64,000 nucleotides of DNA, from positions 310,001 through 374,000 of the forward strand of contig NC_009488.1 of assembly GCF_000063545.1 (NCBI RefSeq). Reading direction: 5' to 3'. Source of the stretch: Orientia tsutsugamushi str. Boryong. GTDB taxonomy: Bacteria; Pseudomonadota; Alphaproteobacteria; Rickettsiales; Rickettsiaceae. Shown here piece by piece: positions 30,121 to 40,937 of this stretch (position 1 is its first letter; every line of letters starts with the position of its first letter). The notes beneath the pieces were generated by a model. That model did not search any database. It saw only the letters and a list, made by a program, of their open reading frames with translations, and had not been told where the DNA came from. The position numbers and the translations under genes are program-made.

Positions 30121-30484
30121 TAAGCAACATTATCAACTGAATGCTACTCTAACCTTATCAACTATAAATTCAAGTTGTTGGATTAAAAATTAGCACTCCA
30201 ATTAGCCAAATGTTATACATAAATTTGCGCTATATTTTCACAATTAACATCAAGATATTATTGTCATATGACAAATAATATTAATACAGCTACAGTTAAA
30301 TTTCGTGTATCAACTTAAACGAGAATAAACTAAATAGCAGCTTTTATAAAGCGTATAAGGCTCATAATAACTCTTACTCTAACTTATTTCTTCTAGTTAG
30401 TTAAATCATCTTGAACATGAAATGTACTATCACAGTACTGTTCTTATGGATGGAAAGCGCTATCTAGCTTACCTGCCAGCTTAA
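30121..30484. other. Decayed stretch without recognisable gene
   Basis: About 360 AT-rich bases between the integrase fragment and a dispersed repeat. All frames are interrupted by stops, and I recognise no protein family, RNA or repeat. Confidence 0.5.
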
Positions 30485-30577
30485 GCTTATTCTTTAATGA
30501 AGCTTCTAACTTTGAATTCACGTTTTTTTGACTATAATTATTTGATGCTGGTTTGGTAGGTGCGTTTTTTTCTTTAC
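30485..30577. repeat. Dispersed repeat, copy 2
   Basis: Partner of 13951-14045, same orientation, about 90 percent identical. On the minus strand it is open and reads SQKNVNSKLEASLKNKLKLA, suggesting that it was once coding. Both copies lie at the edge of conjugative-element debris. Confidence 0.6.
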
Positions 30578-30634
30578 GTGATTTTATTTTGATATATTTT
30601 TCCTAATTTTTTTTATCTTTCTGAATTACTAACA

Positions 30635-30958
30635 TTGCAAATCTTATGCAGCAAAAAATTACTTTCCAACAAAAAAGCTAAGATAATCATGGATGAAGTT
30701 AACCTCAAAATTAAAGACCGTAAAATGCGTACTCGACGTTTTATTGAAATTGGAGGATTAGTTGCTAATGTTAAGCTTGATCAGTTACCAACAAATACTT
30801 TATTTGGTGCAATTGTTTCACTAAAAAAAACTTTAACGTAACATCCAAATGTTCAAGATTATTGGACTATGGTTGGTAAAGATATTTTTGATAAAGAACA
30901 GCAAAATAAAGCTGCATTGATTTTAAAATTTTCCTCTGAACTAGATTAAAACACCGTC
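30635..30958 (+). pseudogene. Ti-type TraD-like mobilisation protein remnant
   Basis: About 100 codons with an in-frame TAA at 30839. Readable: KKAKIIMDEVNLKIKDRKMR, then TRRFIEIGGLVANVKLDQLP with NTLFGAIVSLKKTL, stop, HPNVQDYWTMVGKDIFDKEQ. The short R(K/R)..(I/E)xGGLV core and small size resemble the Ti-type TraD/TraC accessory relaxosome proteins found next to traA in RAGE. Further stops follow (30956 and later). Family assignment is tentative. Confidence 0.5.
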
Positions 30959-31181
30959 ACATTCGCCTTCATGGCTTAAAATGGAATAGTTTTCGTCAAG
31001 AATAGCGCGCAGTTATGTTAAGGATATTGAGGCTTAAAGCATAGCCTTCTTAATATTCAGTATAAACTAGAGCTTATATCTTAGTTTTTTAATACCTATA
31101 CAACAAATACAGCTTGATAATTCAGCTAATGTAATTTATAAATCAGGAATGTAATACAATTTTTAAATATATAGGGTGGTT

Positions 31182-31490
31182 ATGCGAATCAGTGATACTA
31201 GTGATTCTATCCAAATCTTGCCTAACAGCAATAATTTAGCTGAATTAACAAATTTAGTTTACAGTTATATATTTAACTATAGCAAACGAAATGTATATAC
31301 ACTAATAAATTTTGATTGTAATATACTAAGATCAATAGTAGATAAGCATTATATATTATCATCTATATGCCAAAGTAATAAAACTAACTTAACTATTGTA
31401 TATAATAATCAGAATAAAGGGTTACAGGAACAATTAGATAGCTTAACTCAACAATGTTGCAACAATCTGATAGTAGAATTAATTTTTTAG
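31182..31490 (+). CDS. Hypothetical protein
   Basis: About 102 codons from an ATG preceded by a good AGGG ribosome-binding site (31173-31176). I recognise no family. The protein is Asn/Leu/Ile-rich, without membrane segment or signal peptide; it has a Cys pair near the end (QQCCNNL). A MITE lies 13 bases after the stop. It may be real or a surviving fragment of the decayed island. Confidence 0.35.
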   Translation: MRISDTSDSIQILPNSNNLAELTNLVYSYIFNYSKRNVYTLINFDCNILRSIVDKHYILSSICQSNKTNLTIVYNNQNKGLQEQLDSLTQQCCNNLIVELIF

Positions 31491-31503
31491 ATGGTGATAT
31501 ATT

Positions 31504-31646
31504 AGGCCTCTTTCGAAACTGGTTAAAGTAGTTCAAAATTATTGCCGATAAATATCGAAATAGACGTAAAAGATTCGGTCTTAGATTTAATTTGATCTCT
31601 GGCATTTATAATTTTGAACTACTTTAACCAGTTTCGAAAGAGGTCT
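31504..31646 (+). mobile_element. 143-bp IS5-derived MITE, copy C
   Basis: Arms match over 39 bp except at position 3 (G on the left arm). Arm position 24 is A on both arms (GGTTAAAG / CTTTAACC), a third state besides G and T. Left flank ATT, right flank AAT. It lies between a small hypothetical gene and the permease gene. Confidence 0.9.
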
Positions 31647-31833
31647 AATAAAATTAAACTATCAAAAATCAATTAATCTTGATAGTATCAAGATTAATTC
31701 CATTAATTTTATTAATTTGCTATAGTATTACCTTGTAATTAAAAATGCATTTCATTCATGGTAAAATTTTTCTTAAACTATATTCCTCATTTTACAATTC
31801 AATATTACTTAATTAACTGAAGATCATTGTTAT

Positions 31834-32880
31834 ATGATAGTAAAAACAAATAACTACATACTGTATTTTATAATTACAGCAATAATATTATCGTTATGTT
31901 ATTTTTTAATTAATATAGCTACTCCATTTTTAGCAGCTGCAGTTTTAGCTTATATACTAAACCCAATAGTAGAAATATTACAAATAAAACTTAAATTATC
32001 ACGAAACTTAATAGTATCCATAGTATTTGTAGTATTTTTAACTATTCTAATTGTAGCAGCACTATTACTAATGCCAATTATCTATAAACAAGCAGCACTA
32101 TTAGTTGCCAATATTCCAGCATATAGAGCAACCATACAAAGCTTTATAGAATCTAATAACAGTATTAACAATCTTGACCTTAATCATAATATTAAACACA
32201 TACTTACTGAAATAATAAATAGTTGGATTCTGATAATAACTCATATTTTAAATCACGCTTGGCAATATACCATTACTACCATACATAGCGTTGTTACAGC
32301 AGCATTTACTGGTATATTACTATTTTATTTTCTCAGAGACTGGAAGCTAATTATCAATAGCTGCAAGTCTATACTTCCTCAGCAAAGCCTTTCATATATT
32401 AATAAAATAGTTAATAGCATAAATACTTCGTTATTAGCATATGCTCAGGGACAACTAAATACTTGTCTAATATTATCAATTTTTTATAGCATCTCACTAT
32501 TATTAATTAATTTAGATTTTTCTTTAACTATAGGATTATTTTCTGGTACTATAATTATAATACCTTTAATTGGAACAATAATCTCAACAAGCATAGCATT
32601 AATAACATGTTTTTCTCAATTTGGTTTATCGTTCAAGTTACTTTATGTAATTATGATTTATATCATCAGTCACATTTTAGAAAGTCACTTTCTTACTCCT
32701 AAACTTATAGGCAGCAAAGTTGGCTTACACCCTATATGGATATATTTTTCAGTATTAACCTGTAGCTATTATTTAGGATTTACAGGAATATTTTTGGCTA
32801 TTCCGTTGGCTATTATAATCAAAATTATATGTCAAACAATAATAGATACTTATAAGTTAAATAACTTCAATTATAAATAA
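31834..32880 (+). CDS. perM: AI-2E/PerM family permease
   Basis: 348-residue polytopic membrane protein of the AI-2E transporter (PerM) family. About eight membrane segments, with the typical N-terminal pair flanking TPFLAAAVLAYILNPIVEIL, a large loop around residues 85-150 and the C-terminal signature ILESHFLTPKLIGSKVGLHP, followed by LGFTGIFLAIPLAIIIKI. Substrates of family members vary (autoinducer-2 export, sodium/proton exchange), so no substrate is assigned. It stands alone on the plus strand and is convergent with hemA. Confidence 0.92.
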   Translation: MIVKTNNYILYFIITAIILSLCYFLINIATPFLAAAVLAYILNPIVEILQIKLKLSRNLIVSIVFVVFLTILIVAALLLMPIIYKQAALLVANIPAYRATIQSFIESNNSINNLDLNHNIKHILTEIINSWILIITHILNHAWQYTITTIHSVVTAAFTGILLFYFLRDWKLIINSCKSILPQQSLSYINKIVNSINTSLLAYAQGQLNTCLILSIFYSISLLLINLDFSLTIGLFSGTIIIIPLIGTIISTSIALITCFSQFGLSFKLLYVIMIYIISHILESHFLTPKLIGSKVGLHPIWIYFSVLTCSYYLGFTGIFLAIPLAIIIKIICQTIIDTYKLNNFNYK

Positions 32881-32889
32881 AAAGCTATA

Positions 32890-34101
32890 TCATCTCAATG
32901 CTGCATATATGTTAAGATTTAATAATATCTGTTTTAAAGCTACTGTTAAATTATGTATCATTCCGTCAGTATGAAATGGAGTAGGAGTAATTCTCAATCT
33001 TTCTGTACCTCTTGGCACTGTTGGAAAGTTAATAGCTTGAATGTATATATTATACTCTTCTAATAAGATTTGAGCAACTCTTTGCGTTAACACTGGCTCA
33101 CCAATAACTATAGCTATAATATGACTATTATTAGTCAAATATCTTATTCCAGCACTTGTTAGACTATCCTTTAACTTAGCTACAGTTTCTTGAAGTTTAA
33201 GCCTTTCTTTATTAGACTTCATTAAATATTTTATACTAGTCATAGCTGCACAACTAATTACTGGAGGTAAAGCCGTTGTAAAAATAAACCCTGATGCTGT
33301 TGACCTAATAGCATCAATGATATTACTATTGGCTGCAATATATCCTCCAATTGCTCCATAAGCTTTAGCCAAATTACCTTGTATAATATCAACCTGGTTA
33401 AATAAACCAGTTAATGTACATATCCCAGAACCATCATCTCCATACAATCCAACGCTATGCACTTCATCAATATATGTTAATGCATTATACATCTTAGCTA
33501 AATTACAAATCTCTTTTACGGCGGCAATAGTTCCACTCATAGAATAAATCGCTTCAAATACAATAATTTTTGGCTGATTTATTGGTATAGATGATAAAAT
33601 TTGTTGTAAAGATTGCATATTATTATGGAAATAAATATGTTTTTCTGCTCTTGAATTTCTAATACCTGCAATTATGGATGCATGATTATATTCATCAGAA
33701 ATAAATACCAATCCAGGAATAATTTTAGCTAGAGTTTGTAAAGTAGTATCGTTTGCAACATACCCAGAAGTAAATACTAAAGCTTTCTGTTTTTTATGTA
33801 ATATCGCTAATAACTCTTCAAGCTCAACTATAGCACTATTATTACCACCAATATTTCTAGTTCCACCAGATCCTACTCCCATTTGTTTTACTGCTAAAAC
33901 TGCTGATGATAAAACTTCAGGATGAAAACTCATTCCTAAATAGTCATTAGTACACCATATTAGAACTTTTTTCCCTGTTTGTGCGCAAATATTATAAGGA
34001 AACCACTTAGTAGATTTTTTAATACAAGTAAATTTTCTATATCTTCCTTCTAATTTTATGCTATGTAAATGATTATCAAAAAAATTATTATAACTTAGCA
34101 T
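32890..34101 (-). CDS. hemA: 5-aminolevulinate synthase
   Basis: 403-residue PLP enzyme that condenses glycine with succinyl-CoA, the alphaproteobacterial entry to heme. Motifs: CTNDYLGMSFHPEVL near residue 50, GSGGTRNIGGNNSAIVELEE near 76, TYIDEVHSVGLYGDDGSGI (PLP-ring Asp) and NLAKAYGAIGGYIAA, where the Lys forms the Schiff base. C-terminal VPRGTERLRITPTPFH is the class II aminotransferase end. It follows ptrB by 32 bases on the same strand. Full length. Confidence 0.96.
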   Translation of the reverse strand: MLSYNNFFDNHLHSIKLEGRYRKFTCIKKSTKWFPYNICAQTGKKVLIWCTNDYLGMSFHPEVLSSAVLAVKQMGVGSGGTRNIGGNNSAIVELEELLAILHKKQKALVFTSGYVANDTTLQTLAKIIPGLVFISDEYNHASIIAGIRNSRAEKHIYFHNNMQSLQQILSSIPINQPKIIVFEAIYSMSGTIAAVKEICNLAKMYNALTYIDEVHSVGLYGDDGSGICTLTGLFNQVDIIQGNLAKAYGAIGGYIAANSNIIDAIRSTASGFIFTTALPPVISCAAMTSIKYLMKSNKERLKLQETVAKLKDSLTSAGIRYLTNNSHIIAIVIGEPVLTQRVAQILLEEYNIYIQAINFPTVPRGTERLRITPTPFHTDGMIHNLTVALKQILLNLNIYAALR

Positions 34102-34133
34102 CTTATATTAAATAAATTGCATCTTCTAATTTG

Positions 34134-36188
34134 CTATAACAAACTTAAAATAAAGCAATAATCTTGTGCTTGTTCTTTTAAATAAGCAAAACGATCACTA
34201 GGCCCACTATGACCTAAATTCATATTAGTTTTAAAAATTAGCTTATTGCTATCAGTTTTTAATGAGCGCAATTTAGCAACCCATTTTGCTGCTTCCCAAT
34301 AACCAACTCTTAAATCACTTAGGCCAACAGTAACATATATATGTGGATAATGCTGAGCCTTTATATTGTCATAAGGTGAGTATGATTTAATATAATCAAA
34401 ATATTCTTGCTTTTGTGGATCACCCCATTCATCATATTCACCAGGAGTTAGTGGCAGTGAAGAATCAAGCATAGTATTTAACACATCTACAAATGGTACA
34501 TGTAAAATTGCTGCTTTATACAATTCAGAATTAGTATTAATAACAGTTCCTATTAATAAACCCCCAGCACTACCTCCACCAATTATAATATTACATTTGC
34601 TAGTATAATTATTTTCAATTAAATATTTACTACAACAGATAAAATCTTCAAAGGTGTTCTTTTTTGTTAAAAATTTAGCCTGTGTATACCAACTATATCC
34701 TAAATCATCTCCTCCCCTAATATGAGCTAGAGCATAAACAATACCACGATCTACTAATGAAAATATATTACTGTTAAATGAAGGATTTAGAGATATGCCA
34801 TATGAACCATATCCATATAAAAACATTGGATTGGAACCATCATGCTTAAATTTAGACTTTTTATAAATTAGAGAAATTGGTATCAAAGTACCATTATTAT
34901 TAGCATGTACTCTTTCAACTTGATACTCTTCAGAATTAAATTTTCCAAGAACCTCATTTTTTTTTAAGATATTTAGCTTACCTAAAACTAGATCATATTG
35001 ATAAACTATTTTAGGCTGTCTTAGAGAAGAATATTCAACCCTAATATCATCCTCATCAAAATTACTAGTATAAGCTATAGCTGAAAAAGCTGCTTCATCA
35101 AAGTTTAAAGTTTTAATTTCATTATTTATAAAGTTTAATATTTTAATTGCGCTAAGACCATTGACTTTATATGTAATAATTAAACAACTCTTAGAGACAT
35201 CAAATGATTTTAAATATTCATTCTCATTAAATTCAAGAAAAGTTTTCCAATATCTTTGACTAGGATTCTCTACTTTAGTCACTACAAGCCTAAAATTTTC
35301 ATTTATATCGTTAGTTAAAATAAAAAACTCTCCATTATAATGCTCCACATCATATATTACTTTAGGCATACGGGGCTGAATTATATAAGGAACTAGGCTT
35401 GTATTTTCAGTACTAACAAAATAATATTCATTATTATCATGACCTGATGATTCAATAAAGAGATATTTAGCATCACTAGATTTTTGAATAATAAGATTAT
35501 ATAAAGCATTACCTTCCTCGAAAATCAGTTGATCATCTTCTGTGTTACAATTAAGTTTATGAAAGAACACTTTATCTGAACGCCAATATTCATTTGTTTT
35601 AGTATAGAAAAAACCACAAATAGCTTCATGCCATACTATGCCTCCAATAACTTGAGTTATTTCATCTGCTAAATAAGTATTAGTCTTAAGATCAAGCACT
35701 CTAATCTTATAGCGCTCACTACCATCATAATCAACTGAATAAGCAACATAATTATTATCTGATGATACACTAAAAGTACCAACTGATACAAATGAGCAAT
35801 GCTCAGCTAATTCATTTACATCTAATATTATTTCTTCCTGAGCATTAATACTACCATATTTTCGACAAAAAATTTGATATGCTTTCTCAGCTTCTGTTCT
35901 GATATAATAAAAATAATTTTTCTTTTTGGTATATGCTGACTGATCAGTTAGTTTTATTCTAGACTTCAACTCCTCATATATTTCAGTAATCATTGGCTGA
36001 TATTTACTAAAATATGCATCAGCATAATTATTCTCAGACTCAAGGTAAGCTAATATTGACTTATCTTTTACCTGTTTTGGCCATTTACGATCCCTAAGCC
36101 ATGCAAAATCATCACTGATTTTATTATTATTTACAGTAAAACTATATGGTACTTTCTTTGCTATTGGGTGAGCTATAGAAGTTGACAT
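34134..36188 (-). CDS. ptrB: Oligopeptidase B
   Basis: 684-residue serine peptidase of the S9A family that cuts small peptides after basic residues. The N-terminal beta-propeller domain (about 70-400) is followed by the catalytic domain with GYGSYGISLNPSFNSN, AHIRGGDDLGYSWY, the nucleophile in IIIGGGSAGGLLIG, the Asp in VTVGLSDLRVGYWEAAKW and the His in NLGHSGPSDRFAY. All three catalytic residues are present. It could help recycle host-derived peptides. It lies between rpsT and hemA. Confidence 0.95.
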   Translation of the reverse strand: MSTSIAHPIAKKVPYSFTVNNNKISDDFAWLRDRKWPKQVKDKSILAYLESENNYADAYFSKYQPMITEIYEELKSRIKLTDQSAYTKKKNYFYYIRTEAEKAYQIFCRKYGSINAQEEIILDVNELAEHCSFVSVGTFSVSSDNNYVAYSVDYDGSERYKIRVLDLKTNTYLADEITQVIGGIVWHEAICGFFYTKTNEYWRSDKVFFHKLNCNTEDDQLIFEEGNALYNLIIQKSSDAKYLFIESSGHDNNEYYFVSTENTSLVPYIIQPRMPKVIYDVEHYNGEFFILTNDINENFRLVVTKVENPSQRYWKTFLEFNENEYLKSFDVSKSCLIITYKVNGLSAIKILNFINNEIKTLNFDEAAFSAIAYTSNFDEDDIRVEYSSLRQPKIVYQYDLVLGKLNILKKNEVLGKFNSEEYQVERVHANNNGTLIPISLIYKKSKFKHDGSNPMFLYGYGSYGISLNPSFNSNIFSLVDRGIVYALAHIRGGDDLGYSWYTQAKFLTKKNTFEDFICCSKYLIENNYTSKCNIIIGGGSAGGLLIGTVINTNSELYKAAILHVPFVDVLNTMLDSSLPLTPGEYDEWGDPQKQEYFDYIKSYSPYDNIKAQHYPHIYVTVGLSDLRVGYWEAAKWVAKLRSLKTDSNKLIFKTNMNLGHSGPSDRFAYLKEQAQDYCFILSLL

Positions 36189-36253
36189 CGCTGTGTAATA
36201 TGTATTAACAAAATAATTAACATTAAATACCAGAACAAAATATAATCAAAAGA

Positions 36254-36526
36254 TTATATTTTATCTTCAAGCTGTTTAATCTTCCTAGATAATCTGCTAA
36301 CTTTCCTTGAAACAGTATTTAACTTGAAAATTCCTTTATTTGCTGCTTTAGCTAATTTTGAATGAGCTGCACTTAGAGCCTCACTAGCAACTTTTTTATC
36401 TCCAGCATTAATTGCCAATGTTACTCTCTTTAGAAAAGTTTTAACATTAGATTTTCTACTCTTATTTATCAAATTCCTCTTTTGATCTTGCCTAATTGAT
36501 TTTTGTGTTGATTTATGATTTGCCAT
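36254..36526 (-). CDS. rpsT: 30S ribosomal protein S20
   Basis: 90-residue, Lys-rich protein of three long helices that binds the 5' domain of 16S rRNA. Starts MANHKSTQKSIRQDQKRN, as in other S20 proteins, with RKSNVKTFLKRV following. It sits 81 bases after rplQ on the same strand; S20 is not a usual member of the alpha operon, so it may have its own promoter in that gap. Confidence 0.96.
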   Translation of the reverse strand: MANHKSTQKSIRQDQKRNLINKSRKSNVKTFLKRVTLAINAGDKKVASEALSAAHSKLAKAANKGIFKLNTVSRKVSRLSRKIKQLEDKI

Positions 36527-36607
36527 CTTTAAATCTCTATATCCTAATTTAAAATATTATCCATTATTAACTTTATCTATTGTATATCAATTAATTTGTA
36601 TCAATAT

Positions 36608-37045
36608 TTAGTTAGATTGTTCTGCTATTAACTTTGCATTCCTAGCGTCATTTTTCAATGCTTTAAATTCTTTACCTTTAGATTCAATATTACGGTCTAC
36701 AAATTCTATATACGCCATAGGAGCCATATCTCCATACCTAAATCCAGCTTTTAAAATTCGTATATATCCACCGTGACGTTCAGCATATCTAGGAGCTAAT
36801 GTAGTCATCAGTTTTTCCACTGCAATCTCATTCTTAATTTTAGATATCAGGTATCTACGAGCATTTAAGTTACCTTTTTTTGCAACAGTTATAAGCTTTT
36901 CAACAAAAGGCCTAAGTTCTTTTGCTTTAGGTAATGTAGTATTAATCTGCTCATGTTGTATTAATGATACAGACATATTTGCTAACATTGCTAATAAATG
37001 ACTAGTTGTTCTATTTAACTTTCTACCACTAACTCTATGACGCAT
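36608..37045 (-). CDS. rplQ: 50S ribosomal protein L17
   Basis: 145-residue protein of the large subunit near the exit tunnel. Begins [20 protein letters not shown], the family start, and includes [16 protein letters not shown] and [20 protein letters not shown]. Longer C-terminal tail than the E. coli protein, as in other alphaproteobacteria. Last gene of the alpha operon, 18 bases after rpoA. Confidence 0.97.
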   Translation of the reverse strand: MRHRVSGRKLNRTTSHLLAMLANMSVSLIQHEQINTTLPKAKELRPFVEKLITVAKKGNLNARRYLISKIKNEIAVEKLMTTLAPRYAERHGGYIRILKAGFRYGDMAPMAYIEFVDRNIESKGKEFKALKNDARNAKLIAEQSN

Positions 37046-37063
37046 TAATTACCTACTATTATA

Positions 37064-38092
37064 TTAATATTGATCTTCATGTTTCTTTGCAAGTGATTCA
37101 AGATTATCAGGAGGCCAACCAATATCTTTCATACCGAATTCTAAGTTAAAATTAGCTAAAACTTTCTTAAGCTCATTCAATGATTTACGACCAAAATTAG
37201 CTGTTTTAAGCATTTGAGTTTCAGTTCTAGCTACTAAATCACCAACATAAACTATATTTTCATTTTTTAAGCAATTTTGAGATCTTACAGATAACTCTAA
37301 TTCATATACTTTCTTTAATAAAACAGGATTAATAGTTTGAAGTTCTAATTTTTCTGGTTTTTCTTCTTCAACTTCTTGAAAATTGATAAATACCTGCAAT
37401 TGATCTAGTAATATTCTTGCTGCTAACCCTAATGCCGCATCCGGATTAACTACACCATTAGTTTCAACAGTAATTATTAACTTATCATAGTTAGTCATCT
37501 GTCCAACCATTGAGTTTTCAACTTTATAAGATACTCTTCTTACAGGATTAAACAATGCATCAAGATGAATTGCTCCTATAGGAGAATCACTGTTATGTAA
37601 ACAACTAGTAGGAACATATCCTTTTCCTTGTTCACATATAAGATCCATTTCTAAATTAAATCCTTTGCTTAAATTACAAATAACATGTTGAGGATTTAAT
37701 ATTGTAACATCTTGTTTATCAGTAACAGTAATCATACCTGCTGTTACAACAGCTGGTCCTGTAACTTCTAGCCTTAAATTACACTTTTGAACTGAATCCA
37801 TTTTAACAATTACATCTCGAATATTTAAAATAATATCTGTTAAATCTTCTTTAACTCCACTTACTGGTGATAATTCATGTTCTACTCCTGGAATTTTTAT
37901 TGAAGTAATTGCCGCTCCACGTAAAGAAGATAATAACACCCTACGCAAAGAATTACCTAAAGTTAATCCTAATCCTCGCTCCAATGGCTCAACAACCATA
38001 GTCTTAATATTTGGATTATTATCAACAGCTTCATACTGAACCTTTGTTGGCTTAATTAACGAACTCCAATTTTTGGCTAAAAATGTTGTCAT
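37064..38092 (-). CDS. rpoA: RNA polymerase alpha subunit
   Basis: 342-residue alpha subunit. N-terminal assembly domain with [20 protein letters not shown] (around residue 35) and [15 protein letters not shown]; a linker; and the C-terminal domain with [20 protein letters not shown] and [13 protein letters not shown], which contacts UP elements and activators. Length fits the family. It follows rpsK by 48 bases. Confidence 0.98.
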   Translation of the reverse strand: MTTFLAKNWSSLIKPTKVQYEAVDNNPNIKTMVVEPLERGLGLTLGNSLRRVLLSSLRGAAITSIKIPGVEHELSPVSGVKEDLTDIILNIRDVIVKMDSVQKCNLRLEVTGPAVVTAGMITVTDKQDVTILNPQHVICNLSKGFNLEMDLICEQGKGYVPTSCLHNSDSPIGAIHLDALFNPVRRVSYKVENSMVGQMTNYDKLIITVETNGVVNPDAALGLAARILLDQLQVFINFQEVEEEKPEKLELQTINPVLLKKVYELELSVRSQNCLKNENIVYVGDLVARTETQMLKTANFGRKSLNELKKVLANFNLEFGMKDIGWPPDNLESLAKKHEDQY

Positions 38093-38140
38093 ATTTTTCC
38101 TTTAAATATACACTAAACTAATAATAAAAATACATTCCAC

Positions 38141-38521
38141 TTAAACTCTTCGCTTTTTTGGAGGTCTACAGCCATTATGAGCTACTGGAGAAGTATCTGT
38201 TATGCTAGTTACAATAAAATTTTGATTAAATATAGCCCTCAAAGCTGATTCTCTTTGAGATCCTGCTCCTTGTATACGAATAGAAAGCGTTTTTATTCCA
38301 TGCTCTTTAGCAACTTCAGAAACTTTTTCGACTATAACCTGAGCTGCATAAGGAGTAGCTTTTTTAGCTCCTTTAAAACCGATAGCACCAGCAGATAATG
38401 CAGCAATAGCATTACCTTGCATATCTGTAAATGTAACTATAGTATTATTAAAGGTTGATTTTATATACACTATACCAAGAGTAATATTCTTTCTTTTCTT
38501 TTTAGTTTTTGCGTTATACAT
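38141..38521 (-). CDS. rpsK: 30S ribosomal protein S11
   Basis: 126-residue platform protein of the small subunit. Contains [38 protein letters not shown] and the C-terminal [18 protein letters not shown], all typical. It begins 9 bases after the rpsM stop. Confidence 0.98.
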   Translation of the reverse strand: MYNAKTKKKRKNITLGIVYIKSTFNNTIVTFTDMQGNAIAALSAGAIGFKGAKKATPYAAQVIVEKVSEVAKEHGIKTLSIRIQGAGSQRESALRAIFNQNFIVTSITDTSPVAHNGCRPPKKRRV

Positions 38522-38530
38522 TTTATTACA

Positions 38531-38908
38531 CTATTTATTAGGTTTCTTTTTTCCTGCAATAGCAATAGCTTTGCCTTTTCTAGTACGAGCATTAGAATGA
38601 GTGTTTTGACCTCGAACTGGCAATTTTCGAATGTGCCTCAACCCTTCATAACAACGAATATCTTTTTTCTTTTTAATATTAAGATTTATCTCCCTCCGTA
38701 AATCACCCTCAACCTTATATTTACTTTCTATTATAGATCTTAATGCTACTAACTCTTGATTAGACAGATCTTTTACTTTTTTATTTACTGAAACTTGAAC
38801 CTCCTGACAAATTTTTTGTGCAGTTGACCTACCAATACCATATATGTATGTTAAGCCTATCATTACTCTCTTATTAGTTGGTACATTAACATTTGAGATC
38901 CTAGACAT
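38531..38908 (-). CDS. rpsM: 30S ribosomal protein S13
   Basis: 125-residue head protein contacting the P-site tRNA and L5. Visible: [17 protein letters not shown] (helix-hairpin-helix), [20 protein letters not shown] and a basic C-terminal tail [16 protein letters not shown]. It begins the alpha-operon part, 79 bases after adk; rpmJ (L36), often found here, is not present in that gap. Confidence 0.98.
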   Translation of the reverse strand: MSRISNVNVPTNKRVMIGLTYIYGIGRSTAQKICQEVQVSVNKKVKDLSNQELVALRSIIESKYKVEGDLRREINLNIKKKKDIRCYEGLRHIRKLPVRGQNTHSNARTRKGKAIAIAGKKKPNK

Positions 38909-38987
38909 AAACCTTACTCCTCTTAGTTTACTTTCTTAAAATAATCTGGCTTACAAGCCTTGAATAATATAAAATTGTCATAAAAAA

Positions 38988-39632
38988 TCAATATATTCCT
39001 GACATTTTTTTTATTTTTTTTAATATATTTTCTGTAGATTGATTAGCATCAATTAATGTTAGCTTATTTTGAGCTTTATAAAATTCTAGTAATGGCAAAG
39101 TCTCCTTCTTATAAGATTCAAGCCTTAATTTAATTATACTTTCATCATCATCAACTCTATTTTGAAAGCTTGAACTATTACAAATATCACAAACTCCATT
39201 AATTTTAGGCATACAATAAAGTTTATTATATATTGTTCCACAATCAGTGCAACTAATTCGTCCCCTCAACCTACGCAGAACTACTGCATCATCAATATCA
39301 AAAAATAATACTTTGAAATCCATTTGTAAATTTTCTTGCAAAAAATCAGCTTGAAAAATATCTCTAGGATAACCATCTAGTATTATACTCTTACATTGCT
39401 CTATATTTTTTAAAGCATTAACTACAATTTTATTAGTAATATTTGATGGTACTAACTTACCACTTTTGATAAATTTTTTAACAACATCTGCTTCAGCAGT
39501 ATTGCTCTCCATAACAGTTCGCAAAACTTTTCCTACAGAAATAATACTAAACTTTTCTGACAATAAAGAAGCTTGTGTACCTTTACCAGAGCCAGGTGGC
39601 CCTATAAAAACTAATATCAAACTTATCCTCAC
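38988..39632 (-). CDS. adk: Adenylate kinase
   Basis: 214-residue nucleotide kinase converting ATP and AMP to two ADP. P-loop in [19 protein letters not shown]-binding [14 protein letters not shown], and a long LID with four Cys (CTDCG near 130 and CDICN near 150), so the zinc-binding LID type. The start overlaps the secY stop by 4 bases. A start a few codons downstream is not available, so ATG at 39632 is kept. Confidence 0.97.
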   Translation of the reverse strand: MRISLILVFIGPPGSGKGTQASLLSEKFSIISVGKVLRTVMESNTAEADVVKKFIKSGKLVPSNITNKIVVNALKNIEQCKSIILDGYPRDIFQADFLQENLQMDFKVLFFDIDDAVVLRRLRGRISCTDCGTIYNKLYCMPKINGVCDICNSSSFQNRVDDDESIIKLRLESYKKETLPLLEFYKAQNKLTLIDANQSTENILKKIKKMSGIY

Positions 39633-40936
39633 TTATCTTTGTATTTCATTTTCTTAACCAATGAATCATATCTACTAGTAAAAATATAAGTTTGAATTTG
39701 TGACAAAGTATCAAGCACTACATTTACTACAATAAGTAAACTTGTGCCACTAGAAGTAAATAAACTAGGCATTATATTCCCTAAAACCTCAGGCACAAGA
39801 CATACAATACACAAGTATAGCGCTCCTAATATACTTATTCTACTAAGTAAATAATCAAAATACTCAGCAGTACTCTTTCCTGGTCTTCTACCTTGAATAT
39901 AAGCATTATATTTTCTTAAATTTTCAGCCGTTTCTTCTGAATTAAATACTATAGCTGTATAAAAAATACTAAAAAATATAATCAACAACCCATAGCATAA
40001 TATAAAAACTACCTTACCTGGACTAAAATAACTAACAATGGCTTGTAAAATTGCTGAATCTTTATTTTGAGATAGATTTAACACAGTAAGAGGAAATAAT
40101 AGCAAAGAACTAGCAAAAATAGGCGGAATAACTCCTGGAATATTCAATTTTAGAGGTATATGCGTAGTATCACCACCATAAATCTTATTACCTAACTGCC
40201 GTCTAGGATAATGAACTAAAATTCTTCTTTGCGCTTTCTCAAAGAATACTATAAATGCTATTAAAATAACTATAACAACTAAAAAAATCACAGATATAAA
40301 AGGAGAATCACCTCCTCTTCTAGATAACTCAAAAGTAGTAATAATAGATTTTGGTATACCAGACACTATCCCTATAAATATAATTAATGAAGACCCATTA
40401 CCAATTCCACGAGAAGAAATCTGTTCACCAATCCACATTAAAAAAATTGTACCTACAACTAAAGTTACAACAGTTGTTAGTTGAAAATATATTCCTGGCA
40501 TTATTACAACTGCTCCAGATTCAGTAGTAAAATGTTCTAACCATATTGCAATACCGAAAGCTTGAAACGAAGCCAATGCAATAGTACAATATCGTGTAAG
40601 CTGAGTTATTTGTTGCCGCCCTCTTTCACCTTCTTTTTTTAATTTATCTAAAGCTGGATAAGCCATAGATAATAGTTGTATTATAATCGAAGCAGTAATA
40701 TATGGCATTATTGCTAAAGCAAATATGGACATATTAACAAAAGCCCCTCCAGAAAGGATGTTAAACATTCCTAAAATACCAATTTGGTTCTGAGGTAATA
40801 ATTCATTTAAACTATTTGAGTCTATACCAGCTATAGGTATATATACGCCTATTCTACATATCATTAACATCATCAGCGTAAATAATACCTTAGAAATAAG
40901 AGTTGCATGCTGATCATAAAAAGAAGAATTCTGCAT
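39629..40936 (-). CDS. secY: Preprotein translocase subunit SecY
   Basis: 435-residue channel subunit of the Sec translocon with ten membrane segments. Recognisable: [59 protein letters not shown], the cytosolic loop [20 protein letters not shown] and [18 protein letters not shown]. It follows rplO by one base and overlaps adk by four, a tightly coupled spc-operon end. Confidence 0.98.
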   Translation of the reverse strand: MQNSSFYDQHATLISKVLFTLMMLMICRIGVYIPIAGIDSNSLNELLPQNQIGILGMFNILSGGAFVNMSIFALAIMPYITASIIIQLLSMAYPALDKLKKEGERGRQQITQLTRYCTIALASFQAFGIAIWLEHFTTESGAVVIMPGIYFQLTTVVTLVVGTIFLMWIGEQISSRGIGNGSSLIIFIGIVSGIPKSIITTFELSRRGGDSPFISVIFLVVIVILIAFIVFFEKAQRRILVHYPRRQLGNKIYGGDTTHIPLKLNIPGVIPPIFASSLLLFPLTVLNLSQNKDSAILQAIVSYFSPGKVVFILCYGLLIIFFSIFYTAIVFNSEETAENLRKYNAYIQGRRPGKSTAEYFDYLLSRISILGALYLCIVCLVPEVLGNIMPSLFTSSGTSLLIVVNVVLDTLSQIQTYIFTSRYDSLVKKMKYKDK

Positions 40937-40937
40937 A

